From Hyphomicrobiaceae bacterium UBA2767 (GTDB lineage: Bacteria; Pseudomonadota; Alphaproteobacteria; Rhizobiales; Methyloligellaceae): 15,748 nucleotides of DNA. Made by a program: the position numbers and the translations under genes. The notes beneath the pieces were generated by a model. That model worked only from the letters and a program-made list of their open reading frames with translations, was not told the DNA's origin and did no database searches. The stretch is from NCBI GenBank assembly GCA_002352635.1, contig DEIT01000182.1:8987-24734 (forward strand), given 5' to 3'. Below are positions 1 to 7,966 of the stretch, piece after piece (positions within the stretch are counted from its first letter, which is position 1; the number at the start of each line of letters is the position of its first letter).

Positions 1-2283
1 GCGGACGTGGCGCCCGAACCCGTGCCAGAGCCAGAGGCTCCGGCCGCACAGGATGCCAAGGCTGCTGCACCTGCTGCCGCCAAAGATGGTCCTGTTAAAA
101 ATCAATCGATCCGCGTCAACGTGGAAACGCTCGAGCATCTTATGACGATGGTCAGCGAGTTGGTGCTGACGCGGAATCAATTGCTGGAAATGGTGCGGCG
201 GCTGGATGACTCAGAGTTTAAGGTGCCGCTACAACGGCTCTCCACGGTAACCGCGGAGTTGCAGGATGGGGTCATGAAGACCCGTATGCAGCCGATCGGC
301 AATGCGTGGCAGAAACTGCCGCGGATCGTCCGCGATTTGGCGCAGGACCTCGACAAGAAAATTGATCTGCAGATGCACGGTGCCGATACCGAGCTTGACC
401 GCCAGGTGCTGGAACTGATCAAGGACCCGCTTACACATATGGTTCGCAACTCGGCAGATCACGGACTTGAGCCGACTGATGAGCGTGTCAAAGTCGGCAA
501 GTCTGACGTCGGTGTCGTCAAATTGAGTGCATATCATGAAGGCGGCCATATCATCATCGAAATCGCCGATGATGGCGCTGGACTGAATACCGAAAAGGTG
601 AAGGCCAAGATCATAGAAAATGGCCTAGCGACGCCTGCAGAGCTTGAGCAGATGACCGAGAATCAAATTCACCGGTTCATCTTCAAGGCCGGTTTCTCGA
701 CCGCAGCAGCTGTAACCAGTGTCTCGGGCCGTGGCGTCGGCATGGATGTGGTGCGCACGAATATCGAACTTATCGGTGGCACCGTTGACGTCAAATCCGA
801 GAAGGGCGTCGGCAGTACGTTCATGATCAAGATCCCGCTGACATTGGCGATCGTGTCGGCATTGATCGTTGAATCATCCGGCCAGCGTTTCGCGATCCCG
901 CAGCTGTCCGTTGTGGAGCTGGTGCGTACTCACAACAATGCGGATCACCGCATTGAGATGATCAACGACACGCCCGTGCTGCGACTGCGGAACAAACTTC
1001 TGCCGCTCATGACGCTATCAAAACTGCTCGATTTGCAGATGGCACAAGAGGCTTTGCCGGATGCAAGTCCAGTGGGCACGGATGAGCGGGCGCCCGATTT
1101 GGCCCCGTCAGAGCAAGAGCAGATTGAGCCAGCCGAGGCAGAAGCTGTCACAGAAGACAATGGCGAGGAAGACGCCATCCAGGCCAGCCAGAATAATGAT
1201 GGAGAGAACCTCTTTGTCGTCGTGATCCAGGTTGGCGCACAGCTGTTCGGCATCGTCGTCGACAGTGTTTTCGATACTGAGGAAATTGTGGTGAAACCAA
1301 TGTCGAGCATGTTGCGCGACATCGCATTATTCTCCGGCAACACCATCCTCGGCGACGGTAGCGTGATCATGATCATCGATCCGAACGGTATTGCTCAAGC
1401 CGTTGCTCAGGAAAGCACTGGACGTGCTGAAGAGAGCGAGGAAGATCCTGCGGAACATCAGCATACAAGCGACGATACGACCGCCGTTCTGCTGTTCCGG
1501 GCGGCTTCTGATGACCCCAAGGCCGTGCCGTTGTCACTGGTGACGCGTCTTGAGGAAATAAAAGTCGAGGAAATCGAACGCGCCAATGGCAGTGACTTGG
1601 TGCAGTATCGCGGCGTTCTCATGCCGCTCGTCTATTTCGACGAAGCAGCCCAGCGCAAGAGCGAAGGCGAACAGCCGGTCCTTGTATTCTCCGATCAGGA
1701 TCGCTCGATGGGCCTTGTCGTCGACGAGATCGTGGATATCGTCGAAGACAAGCTGAAGATTGAGCTCAAGGCGGAGAAGCCGGGCATGATCGGTTCTGCC
1801 GTGATCAAGGGCAAAGCAACCGAAGTCGTCGATATCGGATACTTCATCGAACAGGCGTTCGATGACTGGATGGAGCGTCAGGACGCCGGGGAAGAGGTCC
1901 GTGGCGCACGCCTGCTGCTGGTTGATGACAGCGCCTTCTTCCGCAACATGCTGGCGCCCCTCTTGTCGGCGTCGGGATACAGCGTCACGCTCGCTGAATC
2001 CGCCAAACAGGCGTTGGACCTCAAAGATCGCGGGGTCCGATTCGATATTATCGTGAGTGATATCGAAATGCCGGAAATGGATGGGATCACCTTCGCTCAA
2101 GTGGCACGCGGCGATCCGGCCTGGAAAGATACGCCGATTATCGCGCTTTCTTCCCACACTGCGCCGCACATCATCGAACGCAGCCGCCAGGCCGGCTTTG
2201 CGGACTTTGTCGGCAAGTTCGATAGGCAGGGACTTATGGAAAGCATCAAAGATTGCAGCACGCAAACCGGAGTTGCCGCATGA
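1..2283 (+). CDS. cheA: Hybrid chemotaxis histidine kinase CheA, 5' end missing
   Basis: Cytoplasmic kinase of the chemoreceptor array; it normally passes phosphate from its Hpt histidine to CheY and CheB. The frame is open at base 1, so the Hpt (P1) and P2 parts lie outside the window. The visible 760 residues begin with an Ala/Pro-rich linker. Then come the P3 dimerisation helices (about 35-105), the HATPase domain (about 130-280; N box HMVRNSADHGLE, G boxes DDGAG and GRGVGMD), a CheW-like domain (about 285-472) and a second CheW-like domain (about 490-625). A receiver (about 636-750) ends the protein, with acidic pair D642/D643, phospho-acceptor D687 and a conserved lysine near 739. The first CheW-like domain is split by an acidic, low-complexity insert (about 347-402). 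The stop overlaps the cheW start. The second CheW-like domain and the receiver make this a hybrid form unlike E. coli CheA. Family assignment is secure; what the receiver does is inference. Confidence 0.96.
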   Translation, partial: ADVAPEPVPEPEAPAAQDAKAAAPAAAKDGPVKNQSIRVNVETLEHLMTMVSELVLTRNQLLEMVRRLDDSEFKVPLQRLSTVTAELQDGVMKTRMQPIGNAWQKLPRIVRDLAQDLDKKIDLQMHGADTELDRQVLELIKDPLTHMVRNSADHGLEPTDERVKVGKSDVGVVKLSAYHEGGHIIIEIADDGAGLNTEKVKAKIIENGLATPAELEQMTENQIHRFIFKAGFSTAAAVTSVSGRGVGMDVVRTNIELIGGTVDVKSEKGVGSTFMIKIPLTLAIVSALIVESSGQRFAIPQLSVVELVRTHNNADHRIEMINDTPVLRLRNKLLPLMTLSKLLDLQMAQEALPDASPVGTDERAPDLAPSEQEQIEPAEAEAVTEDNGEEDAIQASQNNDGENLFVVVIQVGAQLFGIVVDSVFDTEEIVVKPMSSMLRDIALFSGNTILGDGSVIMIIDPNGIAQAVAQESTGRAEESEEDPAEHQHTSDDTTAVLLFRAASDDPKAVPLSLVTRLEEIKVEEIERANGSDLVQYRGVLMPLVYFDEAAQRKSEGEQPVLVFSDQDRSMGLVVDEIVDIVEDKLKIELKAEKPGMIGSAVIKGKATEVVDIGYFIEQAFDDWMERQDAGEEVRGARLLLVDDSAFFRNMLAPLLSASGYSVTLAESAKQALDLKDRGVRFDIIVSDIEMPEMDGITFAQVARGDPAWKDTPIIALSSHTAPHIIERSRQAGFADFVGKFDRQGLMESIKDCSTQTGVAA

Positions 2284-2759
2284 CCGAGATTGTGAGTTCT
2301 GAAAATGGGTCTGATCAGTCTGCCCAAGAGTACATAACCGTCATGATTGCGAACCAGTTGTTCGGTCTGCCGATCCTGGAAGTTCAGGACGTATTCATGC
2401 CGGAAGCGATCACCGAGGTGCCATTGGCAAGTCAGGACGTTGCCGGTGTGCTGAACCTTCGCGGACGGATCGTAACGGCAATAGATATGCGAAAGCGCCT
2501 CGGACTTCCGCCACTTGAAGAAGATAAATCTCGGATGGCTGTTGGTATCGAAAGCAACGGCGAATCTTACGGGTTGATTATCGACAAGGTTGGCGAAGTG
2601 CACCGACTTGCGGAAGACACATTCGAATCAAACCCCGCCAACCTTGATCCAAGATGGGTGGCGATTTCGGCCGGGGTTCACCGACTTGAGGGCAGCCTCA
2701 TGGTCGTTGTCGACGTGGAAAAAGTACTGGCCCAGGATGAGATCGTTATAGCCGCATAG
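2280..2759 (+). CDS. cheW: Chemotaxis coupling protein CheW
   Basis: Adaptor of 159 residues that links chemoreceptors to CheA in the array. One CheW-like domain fills the protein; the motif GVLNLRGRIVTAID is the typical receptor/kinase-binding region, followed by YGLIIDKVGEV and a C-terminal MVVVDVEKVL strand. I chose the ATG at 2280 because it overlaps the cheA stop (ATGA), the usual sign of translational coupling. An in-frame start at 2253 would add nine residues inside the end of cheA and has no support. The gene sits between cheA and cheY in one operon. Length is normal for CheW. Confidence 0.95.
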   Translation: MTEIVSSENGSDQSAQEYITVMIANQLFGLPILEVQDVFMPEAITEVPLASQDVAGVLNLRGRIVTAIDMRKRLGLPPLEEDKSRMAVGIESNGESYGLIIDKVGEVHRLAEDTFESNPANLDPRWVAISAGVHRLEGSLMVVVDVEKVLAQDEIVIAA

Positions 2760-2811
2760 GGGTGGCGCCGACCAACTCGCCGCAGGCGCTTGTTTTTTGA
2801 AGGAGCAGTCA

Positions 2812-3177
2812 ATGAAACATTGCTTGGTTGTGGATGATAGCAGCGTCATTCGCAAAGTTGCGCGTTGTATTCTCGAGGAATTGAGCTTTCGAACCACCGA
2901 GGCCGAGAATGGGCAGGAGGCGCTCGACCGGTGCCGCTCGGAAATGCCGGATGCAGTCCTGCTTGACTGGAATATGCCAGTGATGGACGGCATCGATTTT
3001 CTCGTGGCACTGCGTCGAGAGAACAACGGGGCTGTGCCCAAGGTGATTTTTTGCACCACAGAGAACGACGCTGATCACATCACCCGAGCGATCACTGCAG
3101 GCGCAAACGAATACATCATGAAGCCATTCGACCGGGAAATAATTGAAGCAAAATTGCAAGAAGTCGGCCTCATATAA
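2812..3177 (+). CDS. cheY: Single-domain response regulator CheY
   Basis: Receiver of 121 residues expected to be phosphorylated by CheA and to act on the flagellar motor, or to serve as a phosphate sink. Receiver landmarks are all present: acidic pair D8/D9, acceptor D52 in LLDWNMPVMDG, T82/T83 in FCTTEN and K104 in IMKPF. There is no output domain. The ATG at 2812 is preceded by AAGGAG at 2800-2805 with good spacing. An in-frame TTG at 2797 lies partly inside that ribosome-binding site and is unlikely. The gene lies 52 bases after cheW and 21 bases before cheB. Whether it drives the motor or drains phosphate cannot be read from sequence, since the CheA here also has its own receiver. Confidence 0.94.
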   Translation: MKHCLVVDDSSVIRKVARCILEELSFRTTEAENGQEALDRCRSEMPDAVLLDWNMPVMDGIDFLVALRRENNGAVPKVIFCTTENDADHITRAITAGANEYIMKPFDREIIEAKLQEVGLI

Positions 3178-3198
3178 ACTGAGTGCCGGGAGGCCATA

Positions 3199-4344
3199 AT
3201 GACAACTCCTGCAGTGGCTCATAGCAGTCCAACAGGCGAACTTTCCGATGAGATAAAGGTCATGGTCGTGGATGATTCCGCGGTTGTGCGTGGCCTTGTA
3301 TGCCGCTGGGTTGAGGAAGACCCGGACATGGTTGCCTGCGGCAGATACTCCAACGGACAACTTGCTCTCGATGGCATTCTGAAATGCGATCCGGACGTGG
3401 TTGTGCTCGATATCGAAATGCCGGTGATGGACGGCATGACGGCACTTCCGGAACTTCTCAAGCGCAAACCTGGCGTCAAGATCATCATGGCCTCCACACT
3501 CACCCGCAAGAACGCGGAAGTGAGCATGAAGGCGCTTTCGTTAGGCGCTACCGATTATATTCCGAAGCCGGAGACCAACCGGGGCGTGACGACGTCGTTG
3601 GAATTCCGCGACGAATTGCTGCGCAAGATGAAGGCCGTGGTGCCAAGGAGAGTGGCGCGGGCTCGCACCAATGCGCCCGCCGGCGCCTCAACATCGGCGA
3701 GCCCACAAGCTGCTGCTCCACAAGCTGCCGCGTCAATTCAACTGCGCCCGTTCTCGCTCGTCGCACCGAAAGTTCTCGCGATTGGCAGTTCCACCGGCGG
3801 GCCGCAGGCGCTGGTCAAGCTGATCGAAGTGATTGGGCCTGACCTGCGCGGCGTACCTTGCGTTATTACCCAGCATATGCCGCCGACTTTCACCGCCATT
3901 TTGGCCGAACATCTCGGCCGTGCGTCGGGTCGTCCCTCCAAGGAGGGAGAGGACGGTGAGGTGATTGTTCCTGGTTCCATCTATGTGGCACCGGGAGGGC
4001 TGCACATGACCGTTGCAAAAAAAGAACAAGGCGTTGTGCTGAAGCTCACTGATGGACCGCTTGTGAATTACTGCAAGCCGGCAGTCGATCCGCTGTTTGA
4101 AAGCATTTCAAAAACCTACGGTCCCGCCGTTCTTGGGCTCGTACTCACAGGAATGGGCCATGATGGTGCTGCGGGCGCAAAAGTGATCGCCGATGCAGGC
4201 GGTTCAATCATTGCCCAGGATCAGGCCACCAGCGTTGTCTGGGGAATGCCTGGTGCGACAGCGGAGTTGGGCGTATGCGCAGCCGTCTTGCCGCTGGCTG
4301 AAATCGGGCCAAAAACAAACTCGATATTGCGGGGAGGCAGGTGA
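3199..4344 (+). CDS. cheB: Chemoreceptor glutamate methylesterase CheB
   Basis: Removes methyl groups from receptor glutamates, and often deamidates glutamines, to give adaptation, opposing CheR. The 381 residues contain an N-terminal receiver (about 19-140; D71 in VVLDIEMPVMDG, lysine in IPKP), an Ala/Pro-rich linker (about 155-185) and the methylesterase domain (about 190-375). The catalytic triad is visible: S198 in IGSSTGG, H226 in TQHMPP and D322 in GMGHDGAAG. GGGAGG at 3188-3193 precedes the ATG by five bases. The stop overlaps the cheR start. Length is slightly above the E. coli protein because of the linker and a short N-terminal extension. No cheD is visible beside it, so deamidation may fall to CheB itself or to a gene elsewhere. 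Confidence 0.96.
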   Translation: MTTPAVAHSSPTGELSDEIKVMVVDDSAVVRGLVCRWVEEDPDMVACGRYSNGQLALDGILKCDPDVVVLDIEMPVMDGMTALPELLKRKPGVKIIMASTLTRKNAEVSMKALSLGATDYIPKPETNRGVTTSLEFRDELLRKMKAVVPRRVARARTNAPAGASTSASPQAAAPQAAASIQLRPFSLVAPKVLAIGSSTGGPQALVKLIEVIGPDLRGVPCVITQHMPPTFTAILAEHLGRASGRPSKEGEDGEVIVPGSIYVAPGGLHMTVAKKEQGVVLKLTDGPLVNYCKPAVDPLFESISKTYGPAVLGLVLTGMGHDGAAGAKVIADAGGSIIAQDQATSVVWGMPGATAELGVCAAVLPLAEIGPKTNSILRGGR

Positions 4345-5270
4345 TGACCCCAGCCGAGTTCGAATTTCTGCGAGATATGCTCAAGAGCCGGTCGGGACTG
4401 GTTGTGGGCGAGGAGAAACGCTATTTGCTGGAGTCGCGGCTGCTTCCAGTGGCACGCGAAGAAGGGATGGAGTCCCTGGGTGATCTTTCCAGGGCGCTTA
4501 TGGCGGCAGGGTCGGAGCCCTTGCGTGTCAAGGTAACGCAGGCGATGACGATCAATGAGTCGTTTTTCTACCGCGACAAGACGCCCTTCGAAAACTTCCG
4601 CGAAATAATGGTGCCGGCGATGATTTCTTCGCGTCGTTCCATGACGCGAAACTTGAAGATCTGGTGCGCTGCTGCATCGACCGGTCAGGAGCCCTATTCG
4701 CTTGCAATCGAAATCCAGGAACTGGAGTCGCAACTGCGAGGCTGGAAGACGAGTATCATCGGGACCGACCTGTGTGAGGAAGTCCTCGAAAAAGCCAAGG
4801 CTGGACTCTACAGTCAGTTCGAAGTCCAGCGCGGTTTGCCGATCCAGCTTCTCGTCAAGTATTTCAAACAGACCGGAAGCATGTGGCAGATCGATTCTGC
4901 AATCCGGTCGATGGTGGATTACCGCCATTTCAATCTGCTCGACGATTACGCCGCACTTGGCACATTCGACATCATCTTTTGCCGCAACGTGTTGATTTAC
5001 TTTGACCCTCCCACCAAGCGGGAGATTCTGGCGCGCATGGCAAAGCGATTGCAGCCGGACGGTTATCTGGTCCTGGGTGCGGCCGAAACCGTAATTGGCA
5101 TTTCCGATGACTTTCAGCCGGTTCCGGATTCTCGTGGTCTTTACGCGCTTACAGCAACCGCACAGGGGACGGCCGCAGCACCTGCTACCGTGCAAACGGC
5201 CGCCGCGGCGCAACCGGCACCCGCTGCCGCTCTCGGGACATTGGCCGTTGGCGGCGCAAAGCCCGCCTGA
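4344..5270 (+). CDS. cheR: Chemoreceptor methyltransferase CheR
   Basis: Transfers methyl groups from S-adenosylmethionine to receptor glutamates, the adaptation step opposite to CheB. An N-terminal helical domain (about 1-75) ends in the conserved TINESFFYRD. The SAM-binding domain follows with CAAASTGQEPYSLA, IIGTDL and FDIIFCRNVLIYFD (about 105-221). The last 40 or so residues are an Ala/Pro-rich, low-complexity tail not needed for the fold. I chose the ATG at 4344 (308 residues), which overlaps the cheB stop as TGATG and sits six bases after GGGGAGG. A GTG at 4341 would add one residue but lies too close to that site. This is the last gene of the visible che operon. Confidence 0.95.
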   Translation: MTPAEFEFLRDMLKSRSGLVVGEEKRYLLESRLLPVAREEGMESLGDLSRALMAAGSEPLRVKVTQAMTINESFFYRDKTPFENFREIMVPAMISSRRSMTRNLKIWCAAASTGQEPYSLAIEIQELESQLRGWKTSIIGTDLCEEVLEKAKAGLYSQFEVQRGLPIQLLVKYFKQTGSMWQIDSAIRSMVDYRHFNLLDDYAALGTFDIIFCRNVLIYFDPPTKREILARMAKRLQPDGYLVLGAAETVIGISDDFQPVPDSRGLYALTATAQGTAAAPATVQTAAAAQPAPAAALGTLAVGGAKPA

Positions 5271-5340
5271 CCTGGCCCAGATTTCAGACATCAAGGAAGC
5301 TTAGAAGACGCGTCGTTTCTGCGCGGCGTGCACCCTGCGC

Positions 5341-5367
5341 AAACAAAAAGGGCCCGAACGGGCCCTT
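5341..5367 (-). terminator. Rho-independent terminator of ctrA
   Basis: Inverted repeat at 5348-5356 and 5359-5367 (AAGGGCCCG / CGGGCCCTT, perfect). Read on the - strand, the stem is followed by TTTTTGTTT, the uridine run expected of an intrinsic terminator. It lies about 50 bases downstream of the ctrA stop. On the + strand the stem is followed by CCTGCG, so it should not terminate the che operon efficiently. Confidence 0.8.
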
Positions 5368-5415
5368 CCTGCGTGTTTGCTTCGGCCTTTCGCCAGACCA
5401 CGGTGCGTCGCTTGC

Positions 5416-6111
5416 CTAGGCGGCTTCGGACTCGTCTTCTGGATCGCGAAGGACATAGCCGCGTCCCCATACGGTCTCGATATAATGTTTGCCTTCTGTT
5501 GCCGCTGCGAGTTTTTTGCGCAGCTTGCAGATGAAGACATCGATGATCTTGAGCTCCGGTTCATCCATCCCGCCGTAAAGGTGGTTCAGGAACATTTCCT
5601 TGGTCAGGGTGGTGCCCTTGCGCAAGGAGAGGAGTTCAAGCATCTGGTATTCCTTGCCGGTCAAATGGACGCGCTGGCCGCCGACCTCGACCGTTTTGGT
5701 GTCAAGATTGACTTTAAGGTCGCCTGTTTGGATGACCGACTGTGCGTGCCCCTTGGAGCGGCGGACGATAGCGTGAATACGTGCAACAAGCTCATCCTTA
5801 TGGAAGGGCTTTGTCATATAGTCGTCGGCACCAAAGCCGAGACCGCGCACCTTGTCCTCGATTCCGGCCAGGCCGGACAATATCAGGATAGGCGTCTGCA
5901 CTTTTGAAACCCGCAGTGTTTTGAGCACTTCGTAGCCGCTCATGTCCGGCAAGTTCAAATCCAGAAGGATAATGTCGTAGTCATACAATTTTCCGAGATC
6001 GACGCCCTCTTCGCCGAGATCGGTTGTATAGACATTGAATCCATCGGATTGCAGCATCAGCTCGATGCTCTGCGCTGTTGCGCTGTCGTCCTCAATAAGA
6101 AGAACCCTCAT
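5416..6111 (-). CDS. ctrA: Cell-cycle master response regulator CtrA
   Basis: OmpR-family transcription factor that controls flagellar, chemotaxis, division and DNA-methylation genes in alphaproteobacteria and, in Caulobacter, silences the replication origin. It is 231 residues long, the same as Caulobacter CtrA. The receiver (1-120) has the E8-D9-D10 acidic cluster, acceptor D51 in LLDLNLPDMSGYE and K in MTKPF. The winged-helix output domain (about 130-225) holds LTGKEYQMLELL, KIIDVFICKLRKKL and WGRGYVL. The protein ends in two alanines, like the ClpXP-recognised end of Caulobacter CtrA. AGAGGA lies seven bases before the ATG. It is transcribed divergently from fliIJ and convergently with the che operon. 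Its upstream region carries TTAA half-sites and a GANTC site, consistent with autoregulation and methylation sensing as known in Caulobacter; that regulation is inference here. Confidence 0.97.
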   Translation of the reverse strand: MRVLLIEDDSATAQSIELMLQSDGFNVYTTDLGEEGVDLGKLYDYDIILLDLNLPDMSGYEVLKTLRVSKVQTPILILSGLAGIEDKVRGLGFGADDYMTKPFHKDELVARIHAIVRRSKGHAQSVIQTGDLKVNLDTKTVEVGGQRVHLTGKEYQMLELLSLRKGTTLTKEMFLNHLYGGMDEPELKIIDVFICKLRKKLAAATEGKHYIETVWGRGYVLRDPEDESEAA

Positions 6112-6185
6112 TTCAATCCTCTTTCCCCGGTCCCATTACGGGAGTTGGCCCCCAAAACTGTCGGCATTCGTTGCCCAAGTTCCAA

Positions 6186-6226
6186 ATGGTTAACTCGAAT
6201 CAATAAATTAGGTTCTAATAGTTAAC
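6186..6226 (-). promoter_or_regulatory. Probable CtrA-binding half-sites around a GANTC site, ctrA promoter
   Basis: On the - strand, 6186-6193 reads TTAACCAT, the form of a known CtrA half-site in Caulobacter. GTTAAC lies at 6221-6226. The classical TTAA-N7-TTAA arrangement is not perfect for either element. GAATC at 6197-6201, a CcrM methylation target, lies between them and is 86-90 bases upstream of the ctrA start codon. In Caulobacter, ctrA has both a CtrA site and a GANTC in its promoters. The sequence elements are seen directly; binding and methylation are inferred. Confidence 0.45.
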
Positions 6227-6358
6227 AAATCCTAATCCCCTCAAGTCACGGAAGGCTGCAAGCCGCCGCTTCTGTCGCCCTCTGACCATATTGCAGGTTG
6301 TGAACTCTGATGCTTGCACGCAAAGCGATAAAGACATGAACGCGCGAGTCCCTATTAT

Positions 6359-6381
6359 CCGGATATTCGGCCGGATCGGAT
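6359..6381. repeat. Short CGGAT direct repeats upstream of fliI
   Basis: CCGGAT occurs at 6359-6364 and 6371-6376, and CGGAT again at 6377-6381. The first copy is part of the 8-base palindrome ATCCGGAT (6357-6364). The cluster lies about 210 bases upstream of the fliI start in the gene-free region. It could be an operator or chance; no protein can be named. Confidence 0.3.
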
Positions 6382-6578
6382 TGTTGTGAATTACACGGAA
6401 ACGCGGTTGGAAAAGTCAAAACGAATCACTTGACCCTTCATTGATAGCAAATGTTTTCGTCACAGACTAACCATCTCAGTTCGATTTGGTTTACCGGGTC
6501 TTAATGGTCCGCGTTGCAAAATCGTCTGATGGGGGATGCCGATGGAGCAGGGGACGCTTCAAGGCTCCAAGAACATTC

Positions 6579-6592
6579 GGAGGAATAGCGTG
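6579..6592 (+). promoter_or_regulatory. Ribosome-binding site that decides the fliI start
   Basis: GGAGGA at 6579-6584 lies five bases before GTG at 6590. The upstream in-frame ATGs (6536 and 6542) have only a G run at 6531-6535, which abuts the first of them. The site favours the GTG. Confidence 0.7.
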
Positions 6593-7966
6593 CAGGCGTT
6601 GCTCAGCGAAATCGCGGCAGTACCAGCGTGTGAAGTGTACGGGCGAGTGCGGTCTGTACAAGGTTTGCTGGTCGAAATAGCCGGTCCGGTAAACGCCATG
6701 AGCGTCGGTTCGCGTGTGCGTATTGCAAGCGGCCTGCGCGGCGAAATCATTTGCGAGGTTGTCGGCTTTCGGAACGGCCGCGCCCTGGCCTTGCCATTTG
6801 GCCCACTTGAGGGTGTTCGCATGGGCGCCAAGGCGTCGCTGGAACCTGCTGCTCCTGCAGTGCAACCATCAAGCGCATGGCTTGGCCGGATCGTGAATGC
6901 TTTGGGTGAGCCGATCGACGGCAAGGGGCCGTTGACGCGTGGTCCGCAAAACTATCCATTGCGCGCTTGTCCGCCACCGGCACATCAGCGTGACCGGGTT
7001 GGCGCGCCTCTTGATCTTGGCGTTCGCGCGCTCAATTCCTTCATTACCTGCTGCAAGGGACAGCGAATGGGCATATTTGCCGGCTCTGGTGTCGGCAAAT
7101 CGGTGTTGCTCTCCATGCTGGCCAGGTTTACGCGCAGCGACATTTCGGTCATTGGCCTTATTGGCGAGCGTGGGCGCGAGGTGCAGGAATTCATCGAAGA
7201 CAATCTGGGCGAGGAAGGGATGGCGCGATCAGTGCTCGTCGTTGCGACTTCCGACGAAGCAGCCCTGATGCGCCGTCAGGCTGCATATATGACGATGACT
7301 TTGGCGGAATATTTCCGCGACCAAGGCAACGAAGTCCTTTGCATGATTGACAGCGTCACCCGATTCGCGATGGCACAGCGTGAAATCGGCCTGGCTGGCG
7401 GTGAACCACCGACGACGAAGGGCTATACGCCGACAGTTTTTTCCGAACTTCCCAGGCTGCTGGAACGCGCCGGACCGGGAACCGGGCAAGGTTCGATCAC
7501 AGGCCTGTTTACGGTGCTTGTAGAAGGGGACGATCACAACGAACCAATCGCCGATGCGGTGCGGTCTATCTTGGACGGCCATATTGTTATGGAGCGTGGT
7601 ATCGCCGAGCGGGGCAGGTATCCGGCGATCAACGTGCTCAAGTCTGTATCGCGAACCATGCCGGATTGTCTGAGCGGCGATCAGGGCGAACTGGTAACGC
7701 GGGCGCGGCAGCTGATGTCGACCTATTCGGAGATGGAAGAATTGATCCGTCTTGGTGCCTACCGCGCCGGGAGCAATCCGGAGGTTGATGAGGCCATCGC
7801 CTATCATCCAATGCTTGAGGCGTTCCTGAATCAGACCAAGGGGGAACAGGCGGCGCTTGAAGACGGTTATGCCGAGTTGGCACGGATATTGAATATGAGT
7901 GCATTGCAAAACGAAGCATCGCAAGCCGAGTTGCAGTCGGAACATAGTGAGGGTACTGAGTCATGA
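6590..7966 (+). CDS. fliI: Flagellar type III export ATPase FliI
   Basis: Hexameric ATPase at the cytoplasmic face of the flagellar export gate, related to the F1 beta subunit, which helps load export substrates. From the GTG at 6590 it has 458 residues, close to the usual 440-460. Visible are Walker A GSGVGKS (about 165-171), GLIGERGREVQEFI, Walker B EVLCMIDSVTR (about 248-258) and the FliI/YscN-type stretch GGEPPTTKGYTP. Starts at 6536 or 6542 would add 16-18 residues rich in Gly, Lys and Arg that are not typical of the family, and they lack a good ribosome-binding site; GTG 6590 has one. The stop overlaps the fliJ ATG. The last 15 or so residues are Glu/Ser-rich and lie beyond the conserved fold. 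Transcription is likely under CtrA control given the neighbourhood. Confidence 0.95.
   Translation: MQALLSEIAAVPACEVYGRVRSVQGLLVEIAGPVNAMSVGSRVRIASGLRGEIICEVVGFRNGRALALPFGPLEGVRMGAKASLEPAAPAVQPSSAWLGRIVNALGEPIDGKGPLTRGPQNYPLRACPPPAHQRDRVGAPLDLGVRALNSFITCCKGQRMGIFAGSGVGKSVLLSMLARFTRSDISVIGLIGERGREVQEFIEDNLGEEGMARSVLVVATSDEAALMRRQAAYMTMTLAEYFRDQGNEVLCMIDSVTRFAMAQREIGLAGGEPPTTKGYTPTVFSELPRLLERAGPGTGQGSITGLFTVLVEGDDHNEPIADAVRSILDGHIVMERGIAERGRYPAINVLKSVSRTMPDCLSGDQGELVTRARQLMSTYSEMEELIRLGAYRAGSNPEVDEAIAYHPMLEAFLNQTKGEQAALEDGYAELARILNMSALQNEASQAELQSEHSEGTES

Larger units (their letters stand above)
6112..6589. other. Divergent ctrA / fliIJ control region without genes
   Basis: About 478 bases separate the ctrA ATG from the preferred fliI GTG. 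I see no credible gene on either strand. The half nearer ctrA is AT-rich around 6186-6236 and carries TTAA elements. GANTC sites fall at 6197-6201, 6346-6350 and 6423-6427. A cluster of CGGAT repeats lies at 6359-6381. TTGACC at 6430-6435 lacks a good partner at -10, and TATTAT at 6353-6358 has only a poor -35 (AAGACA at 6331-6336), so I do not assign start sites. The length is large for two adjacent promoters and leaves room for a leader or small RNA. Confidence 0.6.

Noticed and set aside
2797..2811. TTG start adding five residues to CheY
   Set aside because: The TTG overlaps the AAGGAG ribosome-binding site for the ATG at 2812, and CheY proteins normally begin at that ATG.
4221..5294. 357-codon open frame on the - strand over cheR
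   Set aside because: It is antisense to cheR, whose catalytic motifs are all intact. The predicted protein is rich in Arg, Cys and His with no family motif, typical of a mirror frame in GC-rich DNA.
5348..5367. Hairpin as terminator of the che operon
   Set aside because: On the + strand no T run follows the stem; the T run exists only on the - strand, so it is assigned to ctrA.
6331..6358. AAGACA and TATTAT as a sigma-70 promoter for fliIJ
   Set aside because: The -35 is a poor match and the site lies more than 200 bases from the start codon; not enough to call a promoter.
7229..7945. 238-codon open frame on the - strand inside fliI
   Set aside because: It lies wholly within the conserved ATPase coding sequence and shows no domain or plausible start context.
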